Positions 8,224 through 16,136 of a stretch of 64,000 nucleotides of DNA are shown in pieces. Both the position numbers and the translations under genes were made by a program. The stretch's first letter is position 1. Every line of letters starts with the position of its first letter. A model generated the notes under the pieces. The model saw nothing but the letters and a program-made list of their open reading frames with translations. It was not told where the DNA came from and searched no databases. This stretch comes from SZUA-430 sp965227535 (GTDB lineage Bacteria > Pseudomonadota > Alphaproteobacteria > Micropepsales > Micropepsaceae): assembly GCA_965227535.1 (NCBI GenBank), contig OZ245761.1:1798001-1862000 (forward strand), written 5' to 3'.

Positions 8224-9534
8224 CTAAGGCGCCTCGCAGCCCCACGCCGCGCGCGCCGCATCGCATTGCGCGGGCGTGCCGCGATAGACGCGTCCCTCTT
8301 TCATCACGAACGAAACCCGCTCCAGCAACGCAATATCGGCCAGCGGATCGCCCTTCACCGCAATGATGTCGGCAAAGCGTCCCGCCTCGATCGCGCCGAA
8401 ATCCTTCTCGCGCTTCAAGAGCTTCGCGCCGTTCAACGTCGCCGCCACGATCGCCTGCATCGACGTCATGCCATAGCGCACCATGACGGACAGCTGCTTC
8501 GCGTTCGTACCGTGCGGGAACAGCCCGGCATCGGTGCCGAACGCCATCGTCACGCCGCCGGCGACCGCGCGGCGAAACCGCTCGCGCTGGATCTCGCCGT
8601 ACTCGCGATCTTGCGCCAGCGTCGCGTCGTCGAGCCCGTTCTTCTTGCCCTCGGCCTGCGTGTAGTCGGTGTTGTAGATGTCCATCACGAACATCGTGCC
8701 CGCACGCCGCGCCATCTGAATGCCTTCGTCGTCCACCAGGCTCGCGTGCTCGATCGAGTCCGCACCCGCGCGAATGGCGTTCTTGATCCCCTCCGCCGCA
8801 TGCGCATGCGCCGCCACCGTGCGGTTCAACCGATGCGCCTCTTGCACCAGCACGTTGACCTCTTCGACCGAGTACTCCGGCGCCCCCGGCAAATCGCCCG
8901 AAGTGAAAATCCCACCCGACGCGCAAAACTTGATCAGATCGACGCCGTACTTCGCGTGCAGGCGCACCATGCGGCGAATCTCGTCGATGCCGTCGGCAAC
9001 ACCGGACGCGCGATGTTCGTATTGCGGCCCCAGACTGTTGTCGTCGCAATGCCCGCCCGTCTGCCCGATCCAAGGACCGGCGACGAACATGCGCGGTCCC
9101 ATAATGTCCCCGCGCTCGATCCCGTCGCGCGCGGCAACGTCGGCATAACCTTCCGCGCCCGCATCGCGAACGGTGGTGAACCCAGCCAGCAGCGTCGAGC
9201 GCGCATTCATCGCCGCCAAGATCGCAAGCCGCGGATAGGAGAGCGCCAAAATCTCATCCGGCTTCAACACCGGGTCATAGGTCAGATGCGTGTGCACATC
9301 GATGAGGCCCGGCAACACTGTCGCATCGCTGAGGTCGATCACCGCCGCGCCCAACGGAATCGCCACGCGCCCGACCGCGGTGATCTTCTTGTCTTCGATC
9401 AGGATGATTTGATCGTTCAGCACGCGCTGCGCGCTCACGTCGATCAATCGCCCGGCTTTGATCGCAACGACCTCGCCCGCGGCCGCAGGCATCGCGAGCA
9501 AAGCGGCGACAACCGCCGCAAAAACCAACCTCAT
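8224..9534 (-). CDS. Exported metal-dependent amidohydrolase (imidazolonepropionase-like)
   Basis: The start chosen follows GGGGGCGGG and gives signal peptide MRLVFAAVVAALLAMPAAAG, then the amidohydrolase N-terminal beta-sandwich (VVAIKAGRLIDV). Metal-site motifs are present: VLPGLIDVHTHLTY (HxH), the mid-domain HAHAAEGIKNAIRAGADSIEHASLVDDEG with the two later His ligands, and AFGTDAGLFPHGTN with the catalytic Asp. Length (436 aa) fits subfamilies annotated as Xaa-Pro dipeptidase or imidazolonepropionase-like. It is periplasmic and may hydrolyse cyclic amides or dipeptides. A 90-base gap separates it from the upstream membrane protein on the same strand. Confidence 0.88.
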   Translation of the reverse strand: MRLVFAAVVAALLAMPAAAGEVVAIKAGRLIDVSAQRVLNDQIILIEDKKITAVGRVAIPLGAAVIDLSDATVLPGLIDVHTHLTYDPVLKPDEILALSYPRLAILAAMNARSTLLAGFTTVRDAGAEGYADVAARDGIERGDIMGPRMFVAGPWIGQTGGHCDDNSLGPQYEHRASGVADGIDEIRRMVRLHAKYGVDLIKFCASGGIFTSGDLPGAPEYSVEEVNVLVQEAHRLNRTVAAHAHAAEGIKNAIRAGADSIEHASLVDDEGIQMARRAGTMFVMDIYNTDYTQAEGKKNGLDDATLAQDREYGEIQRERFRRAVAGGVTMAFGTDAGLFPHGTNAKQLSVMVRYGMTSMQAIVAATLNGAKLLKREKDFGAIEAGRFADIIAVKGDPLADIALLERVSFVMKEGRVYRGTPAQCDAARAAWGCEAP

Positions 9535-9623
9535 GAACCCGCCCCCAACGCCTGCGCGAACGCAGTCGAGCGCAAGGCCGTTGCGCCCGCAAGTGCGGCT
9601 GCCGTTTACTATTGCCGGTGGCT

Positions 9624-10124
9624 CTAAGGCGCGCGCACGCTCACAACGCCCAGCGGAAACTTGCACGTCTGCCCGATGTCGCACGGCACGACGCCGATCG
9701 GATCGGGCTTGTTGTAGTCGTCCCACTCGTTGAGTTCGACGGTGAACGCCACGTTCGGCACCGGAATGGCGCCCGTCGTGCAGCGGAATTTCGCCTTACA
9801 CGCTGCAAGCACCGGATCGAGCGGCCCATAACACTTGCGAAGCTCGCTGCCTTCGCGAATGCAAAGCTGCAGTTCGGGATCCGTCATGGGCCAATCCCAG
9901 TTCTGCCCGTTCGCTTTGCGCGCGCTGAACTCGATGTCGAAGCGCGCCATACGCTGCCACTGCCCGGGAACATAAGCCGGCTCAACCTCCATGCGCACTT
10001 GGCCGGCGGGCGTCGTCTGCACGTAATGCTGATACTGCGCTGGGCCCCAATAGACCGCCGCCGCACCGACGACGACGCCGATGATGAACCAGCCCAATCC
10101 GCCGCCACCCGATTTCTCTGCCAT
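9624..10124 (-). CDS. Membrane-anchored hypothetical protein (166 aa)
   Basis: Short polar N-terminus (MAEKSGGGGLGW), one transmembrane segment (about 10-28, FIIGVVVGAAAVYWGP) and a soluble domain of about 130 residues with six Cys (CIREGSELRKCYG, LAACKAKFRCTTG, VVPCDIGQTCKFP), suggesting a disulfide-bonded periplasmic domain. It probably precedes the amidohydrolase in the same direction. No family recognised. Confidence 0.65.
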   Translation of the reverse strand: MAEKSGGGGLGWFIIGVVVGAAAVYWGPAQYQHYVQTTPAGQVRMEVEPAYVPGQWQRMARFDIEFSARKANGQNWDWPMTDPELQLCIREGSELRKCYGPLDPVLAACKAKFRCTTGAIPVPNVAFTVELNEWDDYNKPDPIGVVPCDIGQTCKFPLGVVSVRAP

Positions 10125-10543
10125 GTGGGTCTCCAGTTGCCCGAACCTGCGCTTCTAGATTGCAGCCAATCATGGCCTCACCATGTCAGGTCAACCGGCG
10201 GATGATGTTGCCCACACAATCTACAGCAGAGCGAACGCGCCACGATTCAACAGGTTTCACCGGAAACGCGAGATTTGAGCCCTCCGACGGTTCCCGAGGA
10301 CTAACTCTGGGTTGCTACACGGCAACTACCATTGATGGAAGCGTACCGCCCACACACGCGATGGTTGACCGTCAACCTCGGTCCTAAGAAGAATACGTGA
10401 ACTGGCCGGGTCGAAGTCGTCGGGGGGCGGCTTCGGGCACGGATTCAATCGCATTTCGATTGAGCCGTGAAGACTGTTGGACCGGTCGGTTTCGTTGGCG
10501 TTCGTCTGTCACAGGACATGCGCCCGCGCGTTGGGGGATCTCG
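10125..10543. other. Divergent intergenic region, no protein-coding gene seen
   Basis: About 420 bases between a leftward membrane-protein gene and a rightward gene. Base composition is closer to neutral than the flanks. It holds one clear perfect dyad (10363-10377) and, at its right end, the GGGGGA ribosome site of a 15-codon reading frame. Promoters for both directions must lie here, but no strong -35/-10 pair stands out. Confidence 0.5.
10363..10377. promoter_or_regulatory. Operator-like dyad GGTTGACCGTCAACC
   Basis: Seven-base perfect arms around one central base, in the middle of the divergent region. It differs from the TTGAACGCCGTTCAA family. A dimeric repressor or activator site is the simplest reading. 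Confidence 0.4.
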
Positions 10544-10591
10544 ATGCTGAAGCCGCGACGCAAACTCCGGGCCGTTGCGAAGGCATCATGA
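10544..10591 (+). CDS. Possible 15-residue basic leader peptide
   Basis: The reading frame MLKPRRKLRAVAKAS has an ATG preceded by GGGGGATCTCG, a better ribosome site than the one in front of the following gene. Its TGA overlaps the next ATG in the ATGA arrangement, as in translationally coupled pairs. Six or seven of its 15 residues are Lys/Arg. It could be a coupling or attenuation leader, or simply deliver ribosomes to the downstream start. It has no homology evidence; an alternative is chance. Confidence 0.35.
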   Translation: MLKPRRKLRAVAKAS

Positions 10592-12561
10592 GCACCAAGC
10601 ACGCGCACGACGAGGGCAAGGCCAACGCATCATGCCCCACCTGTCAGGGTAAAGAGAATATGCGTCGCCAAATCGATGACGAAGCCGATGCAGAAGCCCG
10701 GAAGAGATTCCGGCTCTTCGTCGTTCTCTATCTTATGTACCCGGCAATCATCTTGAGCCTGCTCGCCGTCATCGGCGCCGGCGCCTACATGTATCTCAAG
10801 GGCGATCAGGGCGAGCCGACGCAAATCGCAGGCCCGCAACCGCCCTGGTGCTATCCCGGCAGCATGGCCGGCTATGGCCCGCCGACCGCCGCCTCGCCGT
10901 CCGCCGGCGGGTTCGAACCGGCGATCGCGCCCAGCGGATCGTTCACGCCGACGATCACACCGCAAATCGGCATTCCGAATATCGCAAGCACCGTGCAGGC
11001 CGCCGGCAACTCGGCGCGCGAACGCATCGCCTACTACGTCTACGTCAGCATCCGCGCCGCCGACGGCGCGCAGGACGCGCGCTATCAACGCAGCATGATC
11101 GGCCTCAGCCAAGTCGAACAAGGCGTCGCCCGCCAACAATTCGTCGAGCGCAGCCGCAAGGACGGCCGCCTGGGCTTCATCCGTCTGGGCATCACGCAGC
11201 TCGGCACCGAAGCGTATGAGATCGCCGAGAAGAACAATCTGATGGTGCCGTTCTGCGCACCGAACGATTTCGCGTCGCAGGATAAGCGCGCGGCCTACGT
11301 GAATTTCGCCGTCGCCAGCTATTGCGACACCGCCAGCACGACGCGCGCGAACGACTGGCTGATGGCCGTCGCCGGCTACGAAGGCTACACCGACGAACAA
11401 AAGGCCGCGATGCAGGCCGAAGCCGCGAACTACCTCGCCGGCGAACCGCAAGCCTGTGCCGTGCAGCTCGTCGACGAACCGCCGATAGGCTCGGGATCCG
11501 ACGGCTATGACGACGACAGTTACGAAGAGCCGCCCCCAAGCGACACCGGCCCCTCGTCGGGTTTCGCGCCGCCGGATTTCTCGCGCAGCAGCGACGGCGC
11601 CGGCCGTGGCGGACGCGGCCGCATGTCCGAAGAAGAACAACGCGCCGCCGAAGCACGCTGGTACCTGAACGCGGGCGATGCAGCCCTCAACAGCGGCGAC
11701 ACGCGCACCGCGCGCGATCTCTGGCAGCGTGCGATCAGCGCCGGCCGTCGTTACGGTTCGCAAGCCTCGATAACCGCGCAAAAGCGGATTCAGAATCACA
11801 CGCTGACCTGCCACCCGCGCCGCGACGCGCTCAAGCGCATCTCCCGCGAATACGCGCAGCTGCAGGGCGACCTGATCGACATGCGCGCGATCCAGCAGGC
11901 GTTGAGCGCACTCGGCCACTACGACGGCCCGACCAACGGTTCGTTCGGTCCGCTGACCCGCGCTGCGATCCGCAAGTTCCAGCGCGAGATGGCGTTCGAC
12001 GAAACCGACACGCTGTCGCCGATCCAAACCGTCTACGTCATTTGCAACGCCGCGCAGATCGCGCGCGATCCCTCGTCGCAGAACATTCTGGGCATCATGT
12101 ACGCCACAGGCCTCGGCGTGCGCCTGAACGTCGACCTCGCGCTCGAATGGCTGCGCACGGCCTCGGGCCGCCGCTACGACAAGTCGACGTATCACCTGGC
12201 CGTGGTCTACGGCACCGGCATCGTGCTGAACTCCTACCGCCTGTGCGACATCGCGCAGAACGTGGAGCAAGCCGACCAGTACCTGCGCGAAGCGGCCAGC
12301 CAAGGCAACGGCGACGCGATCGCGGCTTGGCGCAAATACGGAAACAAATCGCCGGAAGCACGCTGGCGCGCGATCGAGGACGAATTGCTGAGCAATCCGA
12401 CGTTCGCCAAGGCGCGCGAACTCACGCCGATCGGCAAGACCTGCGCGAGACAGGAAGGCGACGAAGCGCCGATCGGACCACCGTCGGCGCAAGAACTGCA
12501 GCCGGCGCCGCCGCCGGCGGCGCTGCCACCATCGATACCACCGGCCAGTAAGGCAAGTTGA
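10588..12561 (+). CDS. Membrane protein with peptidoglycan-binding-like and Sel1-like repeats (657 aa)
   Basis: Starts MSTKHAHDEGK and carries a CPTCQG Cys pair, a cytoplasmic charged region, one transmembrane helix (about residues 44-66, FVVLYLMYPAIILSLLAVIGAG) and a long extracytoplasmic part. About residues 430-480 read IQQALSALGHYDGPTNGSFGPLTRAAIRKFQREM, a peptidoglycan-binding-1 module. It is followed by Sel1-like repeats (NILGIMYATGLGVRLNVDLALEWLRTA, YHLAVVYGTGI, ADQYLREAASQGNGDAIAAWR). A Gly/Ser/Asp/Pro-rich linker lies around 330-380 and the tail is Pro-rich. Likely a cell-envelope protein binding murein. A Cys-rich lipoprotein follows after 25 bases, probably in the same operon. Confidence 0.78.
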   Translation: MSTKHAHDEGKANASCPTCQGKENMRRQIDDEADAEARKRFRLFVVLYLMYPAIILSLLAVIGAGAYMYLKGDQGEPTQIAGPQPPWCYPGSMAGYGPPTAASPSAGGFEPAIAPSGSFTPTITPQIGIPNIASTVQAAGNSARERIAYYVYVSIRAADGAQDARYQRSMIGLSQVEQGVARQQFVERSRKDGRLGFIRLGITQLGTEAYEIAEKNNLMVPFCAPNDFASQDKRAAYVNFAVASYCDTASTTRANDWLMAVAGYEGYTDEQKAAMQAEAANYLAGEPQACAVQLVDEPPIGSGSDGYDDDSYEEPPPSDTGPSSGFAPPDFSRSSDGAGRGGRGRMSEEEQRAAEARWYLNAGDAALNSGDTRTARDLWQRAISAGRRYGSQASITAQKRIQNHTLTCHPRRDALKRISREYAQLQGDLIDMRAIQQALSALGHYDGPTNGSFGPLTRAAIRKFQREMAFDETDTLSPIQTVYVICNAAQIARDPSSQNILGIMYATGLGVRLNVDLALEWLRTASGRRYDKSTYHLAVVYGTGIVLNSYRLCDIAQNVEQADQYLREAASQGNGDAIAAWRKYGNKSPEARWRAIEDELLSNPTFAKARELTPIGKTCARQEGDEAPIGPPSAQELQPAPPPAALPPSIPPASKAS

Positions 12562-12586
12562 GCGAGTATGCGGGGAGAATGACCTG

Positions 12587-13141
12587 ATGAGCTGGATGTC
12601 AACGACTTTGAGCTTGGGCGCGGTGGTGGGCTTGCTCGCCCTCGCCGGCTGCAAGACCGGTCACTATGAGGACCGCATTGCAAGTCCCGTGGCGATCGCC
12701 AAGCAAGCGTGCGAGATCACGGGTCTCGCCGAAGAGCGCGACGTGATGATGAGCACGATCAACGAGGACTATCCCGAAGAGGGCAGCACGGCGACGGAAC
12801 ACCGTTGGACCATCATGAAGGACAAGCTGCTGCAATATCGCGCCGAAGTCGACGCGAGCTATCGCTTCGTGACGGCCAGCTGCAACTCGTACAACCTCTG
12901 CATGGAAAACAACGGCTACAACGAACAAGCCTGCTCGCAAACGCGCCAGGCCTGGGTCTCGAGCCAAGAAAAATTCAACAACCTGTCCATGTCGCTGAAC
13001 AGCCGCCCCTGGCGCCACCACGGCGACAAGGGCCATCGCAAAGGCCACGGCGGCGGCGGTTACGGCTACGACGACCGCTGCAAGAAAAACGACTGCTCGC
13101 TCGGCGGCTACCGCGGCGACTGCTGCTACGACAACGACTAA
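12587..13141 (+). CDS. Cys-rich lipoprotein with His/Gly-rich tail (184 aa)
   Basis: Lipobox LAGC at about residue 22 (MSWMSTTLSLGAVVGLLALAGC). The middle is helical (ERDVMMSTINEDY, HRWTIMKDKLLQYRAEVDASYRF) with Cys pairs in CNSYNLCMENNGYNEQACS. The last 45 residues are rich in His, Gly, Asp and Cys (HHGDKGHRKGHGGGG, DDRCKKNDCS, GDCCYDND), which looks like a metal- or disulfide-rich tail. A strong terminator follows, closing the operon that begins near 10544. Not recognised as a named family. Confidence 0.7.
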   Translation: MSWMSTTLSLGAVVGLLALAGCKTGHYEDRIASPVAIAKQACEITGLAEERDVMMSTINEDYPEEGSTATEHRWTIMKDKLLQYRAEVDASYRFVTASCNSYNLCMENNGYNEQACSQTRQAWVSSQEKFNNLSMSLNSRPWRHHGDKGHRKGHGGGGYGYDDRCKKNDCSLGGYRGDCCYDND

Positions 13142-13162
13142 GCCTGTCTTCTAGACCCAATC

Positions 13163-13201
13163 AAAGAGGCGCGGCCGCCGAAAGGCGCCGCGCCTCTTTC
13201 G
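13163..13201 (+). terminator. Rho-independent terminator
   Basis: Thirteen-base perfect stem AAAGAGGCGCGGC / GCCGCGCCTCTTT around an 11-base loop, then TTTCGTTT. It sits 22 bases after the Cys-rich lipoprotein gene. Confidence 0.85.
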
Positions 13202-13302
13202 TTTACGCCCGGCCTTCGCCACAAGCTCGCCGCCGCGTTTCCCGGCGCACATCGCAGATGGCTTAAGCGTGTATACTCGACCGCGAGGCGAGCCGGTCCG
13301 AC

Positions 13303-14112
13303 ATGGATAAAACGGTCAAACTGGGTCACGGGCAATTCTACGGCATGCTTGAAACGCGCCGCGCAGCGGGCTCGTTTCACTTGTCGCTTCTGACCGCGCG
13401 CGGTCATGTCGAGCGCCACACCCACACTGAGGCACACTTCGTTTTCGTGCTTGGCGGTAGATACGCCTCCACCGCACACGGCGCGACCGACGACGCGAGC
13501 GCCGCGACCTTGATCTACAATCCGCCGGGCACAACACATACCGATAGCTTCGCCAACCAACACGGCCGCTTCTTCGGTCTATCGATCAAGGCGGAGCATC
13601 TCAACGAACTCGAGCAAGACCTCGGATTCGCCGACCGCCCGCACCGTCTGCGCCATCCGCGCGCGCTCGCCATCGCCGCCGGCGCCGTCAAGCGCGTCCC
13701 GCACGACAACCCCGACGCGCCGGCGATGTTGGAAGCCTTGTCGCTAGAGTTGCTCGCCGCCATCGCCCATCGCCGGCCGGTGCCGGAAAAGGCCGCCCCG
13801 CGCTGGCTCAAAACCGCATGCGCCATGATCGCCGACAGCACCGAACCGCCTTCCGTCGCGGCGGTGGCGCGCGCCGTCGGCGTCCACCCTGTGCACCTCG
13901 CACGAACTTTCCGCGCCCACCTCGGCCTCTCGCCAGGCGACTACGCGCGCCAACGCCGCCTCGAACGCGCCACCGATCTGATGCTGCGCCCGAACGCGTC
14001 GCTGACCGACGTGGCCCATGCCGCCGGCTACGCCGACCAAAGCCACCTGACGCGCGACTTCGTCCGCGCCGCGGGCCTCACACCGGCAAAATTCCGCGCC
14101 GCCCTGCGCTAA
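13303..14112 (+). CDS. AraC family transcriptional regulator
   Basis: 269 residues: an N-terminal cupin-like sensor domain (RHTHTEAHFVFVLGGRYASTAHG, YNPPGTTHTDSF) and a C-terminal AraC double helix-turn-helix (about 180-269) with the signature VAAVARAVGVHPVHLARTFRAHLGLSPGDYARQRRLERATDLM and the second helix LTDVAHAAGYADQSHLTRDFVRAAGLTPAKFR. A TATACT hexamer at 13272-13277 may be its -10 box. The start of the next gene region touches its stop, so it may regulate the hydrolase downstream. The ligand is unknown. Confidence 0.88.
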   Translation: MDKTVKLGHGQFYGMLETRRAAGSFHLSLLTARGHVERHTHTEAHFVFVLGGRYASTAHGATDDASAATLIYNPPGTTHTDSFANQHGRFFGLSIKAEHLNELEQDLGFADRPHRLRHPRALAIAAGAVKRVPHDNPDAPAMLEALSLELLAAIAHRRPVPEKAAPRWLKTACAMIADSTEPPSVAAVARAVGVHPVHLARTFRAHLGLSPGDYARQRRLERATDLMLRPNASLTDVAHAAGYADQSHLTRDFVRAAGLTPAKFRAALR

Positions 14113-14183
14113 TGTTTCATCTGTTCAAGACGGCACCTGCCAACGCCGGTAGTTGGACAGCGGTAACACGCGGAGTAATCGCC

Positions 14184-15269
14184 ATGAGAACGCTCGCCGT
14201 CGCCGTAGCGCTAGCCATCGTCGCCGCACCAGCCATCGCCGCCGACCCGGCGAATGACTGGCGCTTGTCGCCGACGGCCGCCGCGCACCTGGATCAGGCG
14301 AAGCTCACGGAGATGGAGCGCGCCATCGCCGCCGGGACCTACCCCAAGACGACCAGCATCGCGATCGTCCTCAACGGCGAACTCGCTTACGAGCACTACG
14401 CGAACGACGGCGCACCCGACAAACCGAACGACACCCGCTCCGCCACAAAATCCCTGACCGCGCTCGCCGTGGGCATCGCCATCGCCGAAAAGAAAATCCC
14501 CTCCGTCGACGCCCCTGCCTTCGCCTACCTGAAACACATGGCGCCGTTCGCCAACGACGGCCCACTGAAACAGCAAATCACGATCGCCGACCTACTCACC
14601 ATGTCCTCCGCCCTCGACTGCGACGACAACAACGAGTCGAGCCCCGGCAACGAAGAAAACATGTACCCCAAGCAGGCGTGGACGCGCTTCGTCGTCGACC
14701 TGCCCACCAAACCGAACTGGCAGCGCGACGCCTCAGGCCGCGGTCCGTGGGCCTACTGCACAGTCGGCACATTCCTGCTCGGTCAAATCCTGCAAAGCGC
14801 AACCGGCGAGCCCGTCGACAAATTCATCGAGTCCCGCCTGCTCGATACCCTCGGCGCCGGCCCGCGCGCATGGGATCGCTCGCCGACAGGCGAAGTGATG
14901 ACCGGCGGCGGCTTGGAACTCACCACGCGCGATCTCGCAAAGCTCGGCTGGATGGTGACGGATGGCGGACGTTGGCGCGGCAAACAGATCGTACCACGCG
15001 ACTGGATCGCGACCACGCTAACGATCCACCGGCCGGCATTCGAAGCCATGAGCTACGGCTATCAATACTGGCACCGCCCCTACGCGACGGCCTGCGGTCC
15101 GCTCGAAGTCTGGTTCATGGCCGGCAACGGCGGCAACAACGTCATCTCGATCCCATCCCGCAAAGCCGCGATCGTCATCACCCGCACCGCCTACAACACC
15201 CGCGGCATGCACCAACAAACCTTCGACCTCGTGGAAAAATACGCCCTCGCCGCCCTACCCTGCCGCTGA
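14184..15269 (+). CDS. Exported serine hydrolase of the class C beta-lactamase fold
   Basis: GGAGTAATC precedes the chosen ATG, which yields signal peptide MRTLAVAVALAIVAAPAIAA; an upstream in-frame ATG at 14112 overlapping the AraC stop is possible. The catalytic SxxK reads SATKSLTALAVG, and the second motif is YCTVGTFLLG (Tyr-x-x in place of YxN). MTGGGLELTTRDLAKLGWM and WFMAGNGGNNVISIPSRKAAIVIT complete the fold, the latter supplying the KTG-equivalent region. At 361 residues it matches esterase/penicillin-binding-like members rather than true AmpC, so antibiotic resistance should not be assumed. It may be co-transcribed with the AraC gene. Confidence 0.87.
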   Translation: MRTLAVAVALAIVAAPAIAADPANDWRLSPTAAAHLDQAKLTEMERAIAAGTYPKTTSIAIVLNGELAYEHYANDGAPDKPNDTRSATKSLTALAVGIAIAEKKIPSVDAPAFAYLKHMAPFANDGPLKQQITIADLLTMSSALDCDDNNESSPGNEENMYPKQAWTRFVVDLPTKPNWQRDASGRGPWAYCTVGTFLLGQILQSATGEPVDKFIESRLLDTLGAGPRAWDRSPTGEVMTGGGLELTTRDLAKLGWMVTDGGRWRGKQIVPRDWIATTLTIHRPAFEAMSYGYQYWHRPYATACGPLEVWFMAGNGGNNVISIPSRKAAIVITRTAYNTRGMHQQTFDLVEKYALAALPCR

Positions 15270-15368
15270 GCCCGCGGCGTCGATAAGATAGTAAAGTGCA
15301 ATCAAAACACATTGTCAGATCAAATCCTCTCATCTCAACTGGTCCAGTTCGCTCATTGAGAAGAGACC

Positions 15369-16136
15369 GTGTCCGCCGCCTCTTGGTTTTACCAGCACGG
15401 GGACAGCCCTGTTGGACCTTTTTCTGAAGCGCAACTGGCGGCCATGTTGGCCGCGCGGGTCCTCACGCGTGAAACGCCTGTTCGCGGCGGCGCCAGCGCG
15501 GAGACGTGGCGCCCGCTCGCCGACGTCTTTGCGTTTGCCCGCGACACCCCGCCCCCGCTAACAGCAGAGGCGCTGGACACGCCGCCGCTTGGCATATGGA
15601 CCGACACGGCGCCGCATCCTTGGCGCCGCTACATCGGCCGTATGTTCGACATCGCACTGCTCGGCACGCTGAGTTGGATGGCGATCGGTTTCGTCTACGG
15701 GTCGTTGGATCAGGTGGGAGCCGAGCGGTTCTTCAACTACTCCGATCGCTTTACGATGATGTTCGAAGCGATGCTCGGCATCCCGCTTTCGATGATCTGG
15801 TCGGCGATCTTCATCAGTATGACGGGCGGCACGCCGGGCAAATGGCTCGCGGGCGTGCGCGTTCTCGACGCCCACGGCAGACCGCCTAGCCTCTTCGTCG
15901 CCTTAGAGCGCGAGGCGATGGTTTGGATCGTAGGCCTTGGCCTCGGCGTGCCGCTGGTCAGCCTGGCGACGCTGATCACGAGTTTCTCCCATCTCGACAC
16001 GCATTCGAGCACATGGTGGGACAAGCGCCTCAAACTCACCGCAAGGTACCGGGACGAGGGCGGCCTTCAAACGACGCTGCTGGTGACCGCGATCGCGAGT
16101 TGCATGGCCATCAACATCACACTGCGGCTGCTGTGA
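15369..16136 (+). CDS. GYF_2 (DUF4339)-RDD membrane protein
   Basis: GTG start. Residues about 5-58 form a GYF_2/DUF4339 domain (WFYQHGDSPVGPFSEAQLAAMLAARVL, ETPVRGG, WRPLADV). From about 80 an RDD membrane domain begins at RRYIGRMFDIALLG, with transmembrane helices at about 95-115, 135-160, 175-200 and 235-255, and TGGTPGKWLAGVRVLDAHGRPPS between helices, which is the conserved RDD loop. Its TGA overlaps the ATG of the next gene (ATGA), so the two GYF_2 proteins are made together. Function unknown; RDD proteins have been linked to transport or membrane sensing. Confidence 0.83.
   Translation: MSAASWFYQHGDSPVGPFSEAQLAAMLAARVLTRETPVRGGASAETWRPLADVFAFARDTPPPLTAEALDTPPLGIWTDTAPHPWRRYIGRMFDIALLGTLSWMAIGFVYGSLDQVGAERFFNYSDRFTMMFEAMLGIPLSMIWSAIFISMTGGTPGKWLAGVRVLDAHGRPPSLFVALEREAMVWIVGLGLGVPLVSLATLITSFSHLDTHSSTWWDKRLKLTARYRDEGGLQTTLLVTAIASCMAINITLRLL

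Noticed and set aside
10630..12654. A leftward frame of about 670 codons opposite the Sel1/peptidoglycan-binding gene
   Set aside because: Antisense to a gene with clear TM, PG-binding and Sel1 features; composition typical of an antisense shadow.
14184..15269. Class C beta-lactamase-fold protein as an antibiotic-resistance gene
   Set aside because: The YxN motif is YCT and the length is short; more consistent with an esterase or penicillin-binding-like hydrolase.
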